A stretch of 64,000 nt of DNA from Polaribacter dokdonensis. GTDB taxonomy: Bacteria > Bacteroidota > Bacteroidia > Flavobacteriales > Flavobacteriaceae. The translations under genes were made by a program, and so were the position numbers. The notes beneath the pieces are model-generated. The model was not told the origin of the DNA, did no database searches, and was given only the letters and a program-made list of their open reading frames with translations. The DNA lies in assembly GCF_024362345.1 (NCBI RefSeq), contig NZ_CP101505.1, forward strand, positions 144,001 to 208,000, written 5' to 3'. Shown in pieces: positions 6,853 through 16,018 of the stretch (the first letter of the stretch is position 1; every line of letters starts with the position of its first letter).

Positions 6853-8049
6853 TTATAGAATTCGTCTTTTTGTTACAAAGAATTCTGTTAAAGAGCCTTT
6901 AGCGTTTTTATATGGAATTATAGTAGTGTAAACTTGATGAGCATCTAATTTTAAAGTTCTTTTAGAAATATTTCCAGACCATGTTTCTCCTAAATTAAGG
7001 GTTTCCCAAATTTCGTCAAATTGCTCTGGATTAATCTCTAAGTTCAATTCAGAAAATAATTTATTCATTAAATCATTGTTTTTTATATTATCATTAAACT
7101 TAAACAAATCATTAGTGTACCTTATTTCTTTTTCAGCTTTAATTACAGAATTATTTATAGTAAAAGTATATTTCTTAAAAGAACCGTCTTTTGTTTTCTT
7201 TATTTTGCGCTCTAGGTTATAAGTTAAAATATAGGCATACATAGCAATTAAAATTAAGGTTGCTGTAAATGCACCAAAATCTGCATCTATTAAATCCATA
7301 TAAATTCCAATAAACATCATGTTTATTAAAATAGCTGTAAAGAATAATGTTTTTGGTAGTAATTCAATTATACTTTTAGTTAGACCATATCTAGCTTTTA
7401 CTACTTTTAAATAGAAAGAGCCATAATTGTACATTCCTAAGAAAATAGAAAAAACAAAGAATAAAACAGCAGTGTGTACAGCCATAGAACTAAATAAAGT
7501 AGTCTTTTCTTCTAATGGAATAGTTAATACATAGGATACTATTGCTAAAAGTGAGATGGAGAAAACAATAACATTACTAGCTCTGCCTACAAATTGAAAA
7601 GTTTTATTTGCAGTTCTAAAGCCCAAAAAACCTATACCTATAAATATGCTGCAAATGGCTGTTGCAGGCGACATCATACCACTATTTGATAAAGATATTG
7701 TATCTGCTACAAAAAGGTTATCTATACCAATGTCTGAGAATACAGAATATTCTAATAAAGTAATTGCACCAATTAAAATATGTAAAATTGAAAATACAAT
7801 AAATACATATTTTAAAACCTTTTTGTTAGAAAATATAATTACTGTGTTTATACTCGCTAAGAAAAAAACCAAAGCAGTATTAAACTTCATGGTAGCTCCT
7901 CCAGGTAAAATACTTAACACTTGTAAATTACCAGTAAACCAGGAGACCATTACACCAATGCTTATAATTGAGGCTATACAAGCTAATACATATTGAAATC
8001 CTTTACTTGTGTACTCTTTGTGATCTCTAATTTCAGTTGTATGAATCAT
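6853..8049 (-). CDS. Polytopic membrane protein with C-terminal PAS-like domain, no output domain
   Basis: About 280 residues of transmembrane helices open the protein. They include the MASE-like motif LPGGATMKFNTALVFFLASI found at the N-termini of membrane histidine kinases and diguanylate cyclases. The soluble C-terminal part (about 290-398) resembles a PAS domain: short helices, EIWETLNLGETWSGNISKRT, and strands ending SLTEFFVTKRRIL. No HisKA, HATPase, GGDEF or other effector follows; the stop is genuine and a terminator comes next. It may be a degenerate sensor or pass its signal by protein contact. The ATG at 8049 starts a plausible cytoplasmic N-terminus. The PAS assignment rests on pattern recognition only. 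Confidence 0.6.
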   Translation of the reverse strand: MIHTTEIRDHKEYTSKGFQYVLACIASIISIGVMVSWFTGNLQVLSILPGGATMKFNTALVFFLASINTVIIFSNKKVLKYVFIVFSILHILIGAITLLEYSVFSDIGIDNLFVADTISLSNSGMMSPATAICSIFIGIGFLGFRTANKTFQFVGRASNVIVFSISLLAIVSYVLTIPLEEKTTLFSSMAVHTAVLFFVFSIFLGMYNYGSFYLKVVKARYGLTKSIIELLPKTLFFTAILINMMFIGIYMDLIDADFGAFTATLILIAMYAYILTYNLERKIKKTKDGSFKKYTFTINNSVIKAEKEIRYTNDLFKFNDNIKNNDLMNKLFSELNLEINPEQFDEIWETLNLGETWSGNISKRTLKLDAHQVYTTIIPYKNAKGSLTEFFVTKRRIL

Positions 8050-8123
8050 ATCATTTGATTTTAAGTTAGTTGATTTTTCAGGGGGTTTTCTACTAATTTT
8101 AAACCTATGATTAATACTAAGTA

Positions 8124-9902
8124 TTAATTATATATTTTATCGTACAAATCTTTATAAATATTTTTAATAATTTCTCTTTTCATTTTCATGGTTGGAGTTA
8201 AATGTCCTCCATCTATAGACCATTCATCAGAAGTAAGTTCAAATCTTTTAATACGTTCCCATTTACCAAAGTGATCATTACACTTATCAATTGTTCTTTG
8301 GTATTTGGCTATAACTTTTTCATTAGCAACAAGTTCTTCATTATTACTAAAAGCGATTCCTTTATTTTTAGCCCAATCTGAAAGGTATTCAAAATTTGGT
8401 TGAATTATAGCAGCTGGCATTTTTTCATTTTCACCAACAACCATTACTTGTTCTATAAGCATAGACTGTTTTAATTCACCTTCTAATAATGGTGGAATTA
8501 CATATTTACCTCCAGAGGTTTTAAACATCTCTTTTGTTCTACCTGTAATTTTTAAATAACCTTCGTTATCTAATTCACCTTTGTCTCCAGTATGAAAATA
8601 ACCATCTTTTAAAACTTCTGCAGTTTTATCTGGCTGTTTGTAGTAACCTTGCATAACATTTGGCCCTTTTACAAGGATTTCTCCATTCTCTGCAATTTTT
8701 ACTTCAACTCTATTTATAACTTTACCAACAGTACCTACTTTAAAACCTCTTTCTCCTGCTTCTTCTACAAAGTTTACAGAAATTACAGGTGATGTTTCAG
8801 TTAAACCATAACCTTCCATAATTGGCATTTCTGCAGCTGCAAATATTCTAGTTAGCCTTGGTTGTAAAGCTGCACTACCAGAAACCATTAATTTTAATTC
8901 ACCTCCTAAAGCAGCTTGCCATTTAGAAAATATTAATTTTCTGGCTAGTCCTAATTGTTTTTCATACCACCAGCCATTAGCTCCATAAGGTTCATATTTT
9001 AAACCTAAGTCAACAGCCCAGAAAAATAATTTTTTCTTTATACCAGTTAAATCCTCACCTTTAAGAATAATTTTGTCGTAAATTTTTTCATACAATCTTG
9101 GAACTGCAGTCATTACATTAGGTTTTATTTCCTGAGCATTTTCAGTTAATTTCTCTAAACTTTCTGCAAAATAAATTTCAGTACCACAAAGTTGGTATAA
9201 ATATAAAATCATTCTTTCGAAAACATGACAAACAGGTAAAAAGCTTAATGCTTTGTCTTTTCCTTTTTCTAATGGTACTCTTTCTTCACTAGTAAGTACG
9301 TTAGATACAATATTGCTATGACTTAGCATAACACCTTTAGGTCTTCCTGTAGTTCCAGAAGTGTAAATTAAGGTTGCTAAATCTCCTGGTTTTACATCTT
9401 TTTTTCTGGCTTCTACTTCAGGTTGATTTTCTTGATCTTTACCCAATTCTAAAACTTCATTCCAGCTTTTTTCGCCTTTAATATCATCAAAAGTATATAC
9501 TTCTTTAAGTTTAGTATTGCCTTTAATTTTATTTAATTTCTCGATAATTGTAACATCAGAAACAAAACAATAAGTAGCTTCTGAATGATTTAAAACATAC
9601 TCATAATCTTCCTTTGAAATTGTAGGATAAATAGGCACTGTTTGTGCACCTAATTGTAATACACCTATGTCACAAACATTCCATTCTGTTCTGTTTGTGG
9701 TAGAAATAATGGCTATTTTTTCATTTGGGTTAATCCCTAATTTTAATAAACCTCTACTAAATTGATTTGCTTTGTTTATATATTCTTGGGTGGAAAGAGA
9801 CTCCCATTTACCATCGTATTTTGTATTTAATGCTTTCTTAAGATTGTACTTTTCTAGCTGAAAATAAGGAAAATCAAAAATCCTCGAAATTTCTGTTGGC
9901 AT
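8124..9902 (-). CDS. Long-chain fatty acid-CoA ligase (AMP-dependent synthetase), copy 1
   Basis: The 592-residue enzyme has the adenylate-forming signature IYTSGTTGRPKGVMLSH (about residues 178-195), the A5 motif EGYGLTETSP, and the hinge/A8 region HTGDKGELDNEGYLKITGR with downstream KTSGGKY. It activates long-chain fatty acids to acyl-CoA via acyl-AMP, feeding beta-oxidation or lipid synthesis, and probably acts at the inner membrane face. It has the same length as its upstream neighbour and is clearly paralogous; a 79-bp gap separates them. The start at MPTEISRIFDFP matches the neighbour's MPDAITRIFDF. Symbol fadD would fit the family but is not unique here, so it is left blank. Confidence 0.92.
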   Translation of the reverse strand: MPTEISRIFDFPYFQLEKYNLKKALNTKYDGKWESLSTQEYINKANQFSRGLLKLGINPNEKIAIISTTNRTEWNVCDIGVLQLGAQTVPIYPTISKEDYEYVLNHSEATYCFVSDVTIIEKLNKIKGNTKLKEVYTFDDIKGEKSWNEVLELGKDQENQPEVEARKKDVKPGDLATLIYTSGTTGRPKGVMLSHSNIVSNVLTSEERVPLEKGKDKALSFLPVCHVFERMILYLYQLCGTEIYFAESLEKLTENAQEIKPNVMTAVPRLYEKIYDKIILKGEDLTGIKKKLFFWAVDLGLKYEPYGANGWWYEKQLGLARKLIFSKWQAALGGELKLMVSGSAALQPRLTRIFAAAEMPIMEGYGLTETSPVISVNFVEEAGERGFKVGTVGKVINRVEVKIAENGEILVKGPNVMQGYYKQPDKTAEVLKDGYFHTGDKGELDNEGYLKITGRTKEMFKTSGGKYVIPPLLEGELKQSMLIEQVMVVGENEKMPAAIIQPNFEYLSDWAKNKGIAFSNNEELVANEKVIAKYQRTIDKCNDHFGKWERIKRFELTSDEWSIDGGHLTPTMKMKREIIKNIYKDLYDKIYN

Positions 9903-9981
9903 ATATTCTATTTTGTATAACGTAAATCTAATGAAATATCCTTGATTTTACAAATAGTTATTTATTAGTGGCTCAAAATTA

Positions 9982-11742
9982 TTAATTGTATATTTTTTCA
10001 TAGAGGTTATTGTATTTATCGCGAATATTATTCCTTTTAATCTTCAAGGTTGGTGTTAATAATCCATCATCTATTGTCCATTCATCAGGTGTTAACTCAA
10101 ACCTTTTAATTTTTTCCCATTTTCCAAATTTATTATTGTAAAAATCGATCTCTTTTTGAATTCTTGCTGTCACTTTTTCATTAGAATGAAATTCATCAAT
10201 TTTATACTGATGACGATTTGCCCATTCTTTAAGAAATTCAAAGTTTAGTTGAATAATAGCTGCTGGCATTTTTTGATTCTCGCCAACTACCATAATCTGT
10301 TCTATAAATCTAGATTGTTTAAACTCACTTTCTAAAACTGCTGGAGCAATATATTTACCTCCAGAGGTTTTAAACATTTCTTTTTTTCTACCTGTGATAG
10401 ATAAAAAACCATTTTTATCAATCTCTCCAATATCTCCTGTATGTAAATAGTTTTTAATAATGGTTTTGTCTGTGAGTTCTTTATTTTTAAAGTAACCTAA
10501 CATAATATGATCACCCTTCATTAAAATTTCTCCATCATTCGCAATTTTAATTGCTATGCCCTCTAAAGGTTTACCAACGGAACCAATTTTTAATCCATTG
10601 TTTCGCTCATCGTTTAAAGTTCCTGCTGGAGATGATTCTGTCATTCCATACCCTTCATAAATAGGTATACCTGCAGCTGTAAAAACTCGAATTAATTTTG
10701 GTTGTAGAGGTGCACTTCCAGAAATCATAAACTGTAAATTATTACCTAGAGCTTCTTTCCATTTCTTAAAAATTAATTTTCGAGCAATAGATAGTTTAAA
10801 ATTGTAAAAAGAGCCATTTAAATTATAAGGTTCATAATTTTCACCTAGTTCTAAAGCCCAAAAGAATAATCGTTTTTTTAAACCAGAAAGATTGCTGCCT
10901 TTATCAACAATTTTATCATAAATCTTTTCTAAAAGTCTAGGAACTACTGCTAAATAATCTGGTTTTACGTCTTTTATAGTTTCGCCAATTTGTTCTATGT
11001 TTTCTGCAAAATAAACTTGAACACTCATGTATAAATTGTAGTAAAAAGCAGATCTTTCAAAAATATGGCAAATAGGTAAGTAGCTAATAATTTTATTATT
11101 ACCTCTTTGTAAATTAAGTCTTTTGGTAATTGCAAAAACTGTAAAAACGATATTTTTATGAGTTAACATTACACCTTTTGGAGTACCTGTGGTGCCAGAA
11201 GTATAAATTATAGTTGCTAAATCTTCTGGTTTTATTTTAGCTTTTAGTGCTTCGATTTTATTGGAATTATCTGTTTTTTTACCTAAGGATAAAAAGGAAT
11301 TCCAATCGTAATCAGTATTTAATTCTTCTAAAGAAAAAACATTTTTAAGTTGAGTTTTATTTAAGACTGTTTTTACTTTCTTATATAATTCTTGACTGGA
11401 AACAAAACAATATTTTGAGTCTGAGTGATTAAGAATATAGGCATAATCATTTTCAGAAAGTGTTGCATACAAAGGAACATTTTGGGCACCTATTTGCAAA
11501 ATACCAATGTCTAAAATATGCCAATTAGGATTATTGTTTTCGGTAATTACAGCAATTTTATCATTAGGTTTTATACCTAGAGAAAGTAAAGAACTACTTA
11601 CTTCGTTTGCTTTTTGAGTAAATGTTTTTGTAGAAATAGAATTCCAATTGCCATTATTTTTAAAATTTAGGCAATTTTCTAAAGGTTCATTTTCTAGTTG
11701 ATAATAGGCAAAGTCGAAAATACGAGTAATAGCATCAGGCAT
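9982..11742 (-). CDS. Long-chain fatty acid-CoA ligase (AMP-dependent synthetase), copy 2
   Basis: This paralog of the adjacent enzyme has IYTSGTTGTPKGVMLTH, EGYGMTESSP and HTGDIGEIDKNGFLSITGR, so all adenylation motifs are intact. The start is placed at the ATG at 11742 (MPDAITRIFDF), aligning with copy 1; the frame stays open for seven more codons to another ATG at 11763. The two copies differ throughout, notably LTETSP against MTESSP and in the region after the A5 motif. They are therefore an old duplication with probably different chain-length or substrate preference rather than a recent repeat. It follows yebC by 42 bp on the same strand and may be read with it. Confidence 0.9.
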   Translation of the reverse strand: MPDAITRIFDFAYYQLENEPLENCLNFKNNGNWNSISTKTFTQKANEVSSSLLSLGIKPNDKIAVITENNNPNWHILDIGILQIGAQNVPLYATLSENDYAYILNHSDSKYCFVSSQELYKKVKTVLNKTQLKNVFSLEELNTDYDWNSFLSLGKKTDNSNKIEALKAKIKPEDLATIIYTSGTTGTPKGVMLTHKNIVFTVFAITKRLNLQRGNNKIISYLPICHIFERSAFYYNLYMSVQVYFAENIEQIGETIKDVKPDYLAVVPRLLEKIYDKIVDKGSNLSGLKKRLFFWALELGENYEPYNLNGSFYNFKLSIARKLIFKKWKEALGNNLQFMISGSAPLQPKLIRVFTAAGIPIYEGYGMTESSPAGTLNDERNNGLKIGSVGKPLEGIAIKIANDGEILMKGDHIMLGYFKNKELTDKTIIKNYLHTGDIGEIDKNGFLSITGRKKEMFKTSGGKYIAPAVLESEFKQSRFIEQIMVVGENQKMPAAIIQLNFEFLKEWANRHQYKIDEFHSNEKVTARIQKEIDFYNNKFGKWEKIKRFELTPDEWTIDDGLLTPTLKIKRNNIRDKYNNLYEKIYN

Positions 11743-11784
11743 TTTAAAAAAATTTCCTGACAAGTTACTAAATTACTAAGAAAT

Positions 11785-12504
11785 CTAAGATTCCTCCATT
11801 GAATGATATACAGAGTTTACATCATCATCTTCCTCTAATTTTTCTAAAAGCTTTTCTACATCTGCTTTTTGATCGTCATTTAGTTTTACTGTAGTTGTTG
11901 GAATTCTCTCAAATCCAGATGATAAAATTTCGATATTATTGTCTTCAAAATAACTTTGTAATGCACCAAATTGTTCAAAAGGAGCGTAAATTATCACACC
12001 TTCTTCATCATCAAAAACCTCTTCAACTTCAAAGTCAATTAATTCAAGTTCAAGTTCTTCCATGTCAATAGAAATATCTTCTTTCTTGATTGTGAAGTTA
12101 CAAGTATGATCGAACATAAACGATACAGAACCTGAAGTTCCTAGATTTCCATCACATTTATTAAATGCAGCTCTTACGTTAGCTACAGTTCTATTATTGT
12201 TATCTGTGGCAGTTTCAATAAGTACAGCAATTCCATGTGGAGCATAGCCTTCAAACAAAACTTCTTTATAATCTGCAGTATCTTTATCAGAAGCTTTTTT
12301 TATAGCACGTTCTACATTGTCTTTAGGCATGTTTGCTGCCTTTGCATTTTGAATAACTGCTCTTAATCTTGAGTTAGTATCTGGATTAGGACCTGCCTCT
12401 TTTACAGCCATAACAATGTCTTTACCAATTCTGGTAAATGTTTTAGCCATTGCTGACCAACGTTTCATTTTACGTGCTTTCCTAAACTCAAATGCTCTAC
12501 CCAT
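11785..12504 (-). CDS. yebC: YebC/PmpR-family protein (TACO1 homolog)
   Basis: The 239-residue protein begins MGRAFEFRKARKMKRWSAMAK and carries the YebC hallmarks: AVKEAGPNPDTNSRLRAVIQ, AKAANMPKDNVERAIKKAS and EGYAPHGIAVLIETATDNNNRT. YebC proteins act as translation factors that relieve ribosome stalling; older work described them as transcriptional regulators. The length is normal. The FEFRK variant in place of the common GHSKW start is typical of Bacteroidota. A good promoter lies 25 bp upstream of the start. Confidence 0.95.
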   Translation of the reverse strand: MGRAFEFRKARKMKRWSAMAKTFTRIGKDIVMAVKEAGPNPDTNSRLRAVIQNAKAANMPKDNVERAIKKASDKDTADYKEVLFEGYAPHGIAVLIETATDNNNRTVANVRAAFNKCDGNLGTSGSVSFMFDHTCNFTIKKEDISIDMEELELELIDFEVEEVFDDEEGVIIYAPFEQFGALQSYFEDNNIEILSSGFERIPTTTVKLNDDQKADVEKLLEKLEEDDDVNSVYHSMEES

Positions 12505-12528
12505 TTCTGTTGATTTTTTTAATGCTCA

Positions 12529-12559
12529 CAAATGTAAAAATTAGCAAGGTGATTTGCAA
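12529..12559 (-). promoter_or_regulatory. Bacteroidota-type promoter of yebC
   Basis: On the minus strand TTG (12559-12557), a 20-bp spacer and TACATTTG (12536-12529) match the Bacteroidota primary-sigma consensus TTG...TAnnTTTG. The -7 box ends 24 bp before the yebC start. Confidence 0.65.
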
Positions 12560-12635
12560 TTTTTTAATTGATGGATTTATACTAGATTTTTATAAATATG
12601 ATTGACTTTTTTTTATGATTTTCATTAAGTACTAT

Positions 12636-13829
12636 TTATATTTCTTGAAGTAAATTATAGGTTTGTTTAGCAATTTCAATTTCTTCATTAGTTGGTATTA
12701 CTAGTATTTTTGCTTTAGATTGTTCAGTTTGAATTTCTCTAATTCCTTTTTCTCTTTTTGAGTTTTTTTCTTCATCTAACTCAATGCCAAAAAAAGACAG
12801 GTTTTTACAAGCTAAGGCTCTCATTAAAGCTGAATTCTCACCAATTCCAGCAGTAAAAATAATAGCATCTAAACCATTTAATACAGCAGCATAATTACCA
12901 ATATATTTTCTAATTCTATAGCCAGCTAAATCTAAAGCATTTTTACAATCTACACTGCCATTTTCTGCTTGTTCAGAGATTTCTCTTAAATCTGAATAGC
13001 CAGTAAGACCTAACATTCCAGATTCTTTATTTAGTAAACTAGCAACTTCATCAGGAGTTTTGTTTAGTTTTTTCATCAAATAAAAAATAACAGATTGATC
13101 TATATCTCCAGAACGAGTTCCCATAATTAAGCCATTCATTGGGCCAAAACCTAATGAATTTTCGATGCTTTTACCATCTTTAATTGCAGACATACTGCAG
13201 CCATTTCCTAAATGTATGGTAATAATATTTTTAGCATTTTTAATGCCTAAATATGCTCTTGCTTTTTCAGAAACATATTTATGACTTGTACCATGAAACC
13301 CATAAGCTCTAATATTATAATTTTCTAAAAATTCATTTTTTATGGCATATTGATACGCTTCTTTAGGCATGGTTTGATGAAAAGCTGTATCAAAAATGGC
13401 AATTTGTTTTGCAGAAGTAAAAATAGTTTCAGCTATTTCTATACCTGTTAAATTTGCAGGATTGTGCAAAGGAGCTAAACTGAATAATTCACGGATATTA
13501 TCTTTAACTTCTTTATTTACAATGGTGGTTTTGTTAAACTTATTTCCTCCATGAACGACTCTATGACCAACAGCTTCAATTTCTTCTACATTATTGATTA
13601 CTCCAATTTTAGAATCTAATAAAGTAGCTGCTATTTTTTTTAACCCTGTTTCATGGTTTAAAATAGGTAATGTTTCAGATTGTTTTTGGTTTTCTATTTC
13701 ATGAGTAAAAATAGCATCTTCCATACCAATTCTTTCCACTAAACCAACACATTTAACCTCTTCAGATGGCATATCTATAACTTGATATTTTAAAGAAGAA
13801 GAACCAGCATTTAAAACTAATATTTTCAT
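12636..13829 (-). CDS. ackA: Acetate kinase
   Basis: The 397-residue enzyme starts MKILVLNAGSSSLKYQ and has the acetokinase signatures GHRVVHGG, FDTAFHQTMP, YGFHGTSHKYV, LGNGCS and FTAGIGENS. It converts acetyl phosphate plus ADP to acetate plus ATP, reversibly, in the cytoplasm. It lies two bases after pta, so the two form the Pta-AckA operon for acetate overflow or acetate activation. Length and all active-site motifs are normal. Confidence 0.97.
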   Translation of the reverse strand: MKILVLNAGSSSLKYQVIDMPSEEVKCVGLVERIGMEDAIFTHEIENQKQSETLPILNHETGLKKIAATLLDSKIGVINNVEEIEAVGHRVVHGGNKFNKTTIVNKEVKDNIRELFSLAPLHNPANLTGIEIAETIFTSAKQIAIFDTAFHQTMPKEAYQYAIKNEFLENYNIRAYGFHGTSHKYVSEKARAYLGIKNAKNIITIHLGNGCSMSAIKDGKSIENSLGFGPMNGLIMGTRSGDIDQSVIFYLMKKLNKTPDEVASLLNKESGMLGLTGYSDLREISEQAENGSVDCKNALDLAGYRIRKYIGNYAAVLNGLDAIIFTAGIGENSALMRALACKNLSFFGIELDEEKNSKREKGIREIQTEQSKAKILVIPTNEEIEIAKQTYNLLQEI

Positions 13830-13831
13830 AA

Positions 13832-15925
13832 TTATCCTTGTTCTGCTTGAATTGCTGTTAATAAAACTGTATTAAAAATATCATCTACTGTACAGCCTCT
13901 ACTTAAGTCATTTACTGGTTTATTAAGTCCTTGTAACATCGGGCCAATAGCTAGTGCTCCAGTTTCTCTTTGAATTGCTTTATAAGTATTATTACCTGTA
14001 TTTAAATCAGGAAAAATTAATACTGAGGCTTGACCAGCAACATCTGAATTTGGCATTTTAGTTTTAGCTACAGACATGTCTACAGCTGCATCATATTGTA
14101 TAGGGCCTTCTATTTTTAAGCTTGGTTGTTTTTCTTTTACAATTTCTGTAGCTTTTCTTACCTTTTCTACTTCTTCGCCTTTACCTGAACTTCCTGAAGA
14201 GTAAGACAACATTGCCACTTTTGCTTCAATACCAAAAGCTTCTGCAGATTGTGCAGATGAAATTGCAATTTCAGCCAATTGTTCTGCATTAGGATTTGGG
14301 TTTACAGCACAATCACCCATAACAGAAACTCTATCTGATAAACACATAAAGAATACAGAAGAAACCACGGAAACTCCAGGTTTTGTTTTTATGATTTGTA
14401 GTGCAGGTTTTATGGTATGCATAGTTGTGTGTACAGCTCCAGAAACCATACCATCTGCTAAACCATTTAAAATCATTAATGTGCCATAATAAGATACATC
14501 TGTTGTTAAATCTTGAGCAGTTGTTTCTGTCATTCCTTTATGTTTTCTTGCTTCATAAAGGGTTTTTCCAAAGGCTATATTATGAATAGAATCTTCTGGA
14601 TTTAATACATTAATTTTTTCTAAATCAATTTGAATTCCTAATTGATTGCACTTAGCCTGAATTTCTCTTTTATCACCTAATAAAGTTAAATCAACAATAT
14701 TTAAAAGTTGTAATCTTGCTGCAGCTCTAATAATTCGTTCATCATTTCCTTCTGGCAATACAATGTGTTTTTTGTGTGCTCTTGCTCTTTGAAGTAAGTT
14801 GTATTGAAACATACTTGGGGTTAACTTGTCTGAATTAAAATTAGACAATGTATTTGTTAATCCTGTTGCGTTTACATGCGCATCAAAAGTATCTAAAGCT
14901 AATAATATTTTTTTGCTGTTGGTTGCGTAAATTTTTGGTTTTACAGCACCAATTTTGTTTGATATTCCAAAAGTACCACCCTCAACAGAAATAATTGGAA
15001 TGGTAGATTGCACACCTTCAATCAATTTTATAATAGAATCTTCAGGAATTAAACCTCCTGTTAAAATAATTCCAGATATGTTTGGATAATTACTAGACGA
15101 ATTTGCTTGTAAAGCTCCTAAAATAATGTCTGCTCTATCTCCAGGAGTAATTACAAGTGCATTGTTTTTAATGTGTGTTAAGTAATTTCTAAGTTGCATA
15201 GCACCTGTACTGAAACTACCAATTGCGTTGTCTAAAAACTGTTCTCCAAATAAAATTTTACCATTTAACTCTTCTACAACTTCTTTAACTGTAGGATAGG
15301 CTAAAAAGTTAACGTTAGGAATTACATCTATTTGAATATCTCCAGCAATTGATTTTGCCAATTGTTCCTTAACATAATCAATTTCATCTGTTTCTGTTTT
15401 GTTTGCTATTAAACCAATTACATCTACTTCTTTTTGAATAAAAGAATTGTAGGTTAATTGCATGGTGTTTATAAAGTCTTTTTTCTTTTTTCCATTTCCT
15501 GCACCTACAATTAATACAGGTATACCTAAGTTTTTGGCAACCATTAAGTTCACGTCAATTTCAGTAAAACCACCTTCTCCAGAAAAATCGGTACCTTCAA
15601 CTAAGACATAATCAAATCGTTGTTCTAGTTTTTTGTACTTCTCAATAATTTTATGAATTATTTCATCTTCTTTTCCTTCACTTAATAGCTCTACAACTTC
15701 ATTTTGTTCATAAACATGACAATCATTATAATCTAAATCTAGATTAAAAAAGTTGATGGCTGTATTTGTGTGATTATCAAAACTATCAGTTTTACTTTTG
15801 TTGATGATTGGTCTAAAGTAGCCGACTTTTGTAGATTTGGTAAGCATCATTCTTAAAACACCAAGTGATATAAGAGACTTTCCACTATTGGGTTCTATAG
15901 TTGTAACGTAAATTGCTTTACTCAT
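13832..15925 (-). CDS. pta: Phosphate acetyltransferase (long form)
   Basis: This is the long, three-part Pta of about 697 residues. An N-terminal P-loop-like domain (MSKAIYVTTIEPNSGKSLIS) comes first, then a central DRTGG-type domain (VITPGDRADIILGALQ). The C-terminal PTA_PTB catalytic domain runs from about residue 370, with HIVLPEGNDERIIRAA, GLADGMVSGAVHTT and VFPDLNTGN-like LIFPDLNTGN. It exchanges acetyl-CoA and acetyl phosphate. The ATG at 15925 is preferred over one 21 bp upstream because MSKAIYVTT is the family start. Co-transcribed with ackA. Confidence 0.96.
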   Translation of the reverse strand: MSKAIYVTTIEPNSGKSLISLGVLRMMLTKSTKVGYFRPIINKSKTDSFDNHTNTAINFFNLDLDYNDCHVYEQNEVVELLSEGKEDEIIHKIIEKYKKLEQRFDYVLVEGTDFSGEGGFTEIDVNLMVAKNLGIPVLIVGAGNGKKKKDFINTMQLTYNSFIQKEVDVIGLIANKTETDEIDYVKEQLAKSIAGDIQIDVIPNVNFLAYPTVKEVVEELNGKILFGEQFLDNAIGSFSTGAMQLRNYLTHIKNNALVITPGDRADIILGALQANSSSNYPNISGIILTGGLIPEDSIIKLIEGVQSTIPIISVEGGTFGISNKIGAVKPKIYATNSKKILLALDTFDAHVNATGLTNTLSNFNSDKLTPSMFQYNLLQRARAHKKHIVLPEGNDERIIRAAARLQLLNIVDLTLLGDKREIQAKCNQLGIQIDLEKINVLNPEDSIHNIAFGKTLYEARKHKGMTETTAQDLTTDVSYYGTLMILNGLADGMVSGAVHTTMHTIKPALQIIKTKPGVSVVSSVFFMCLSDRVSVMGDCAVNPNPNAEQLAEIAISSAQSAEAFGIEAKVAMLSYSSGSSGKGEEVEKVRKATEIVKEKQPSLKIEGPIQYDAAVDMSVAKTKMPNSDVAGQASVLIFPDLNTGNNTYKAIQRETGALAIGPMLQGLNKPVNDLSRGCTVDDIFNTVLLTAIQAEQG

Positions 15926-15955
15926 TTTGTGTGGTTTATGATACAAAAATAAAGC

Positions 15956-15989
15956 AAAAAAAAATGACTAATTCTGATATTAGTCATTT
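15956..15989 (-). terminator. Intrinsic terminator after the acyl-CoA carboxylase gene
   Basis: On the minus strand AAATGACTAAT and ATTAGTCATTT form an 11-bp stem with a 6-nt loop (15962-15989), followed by nine T residues. It separates the carboxylase transcript from pta-ackA. Confidence 0.85.
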
Positions 15990-16018
15990 ATTATCTATAA
16001 AAATATAGTTGTTATTGA

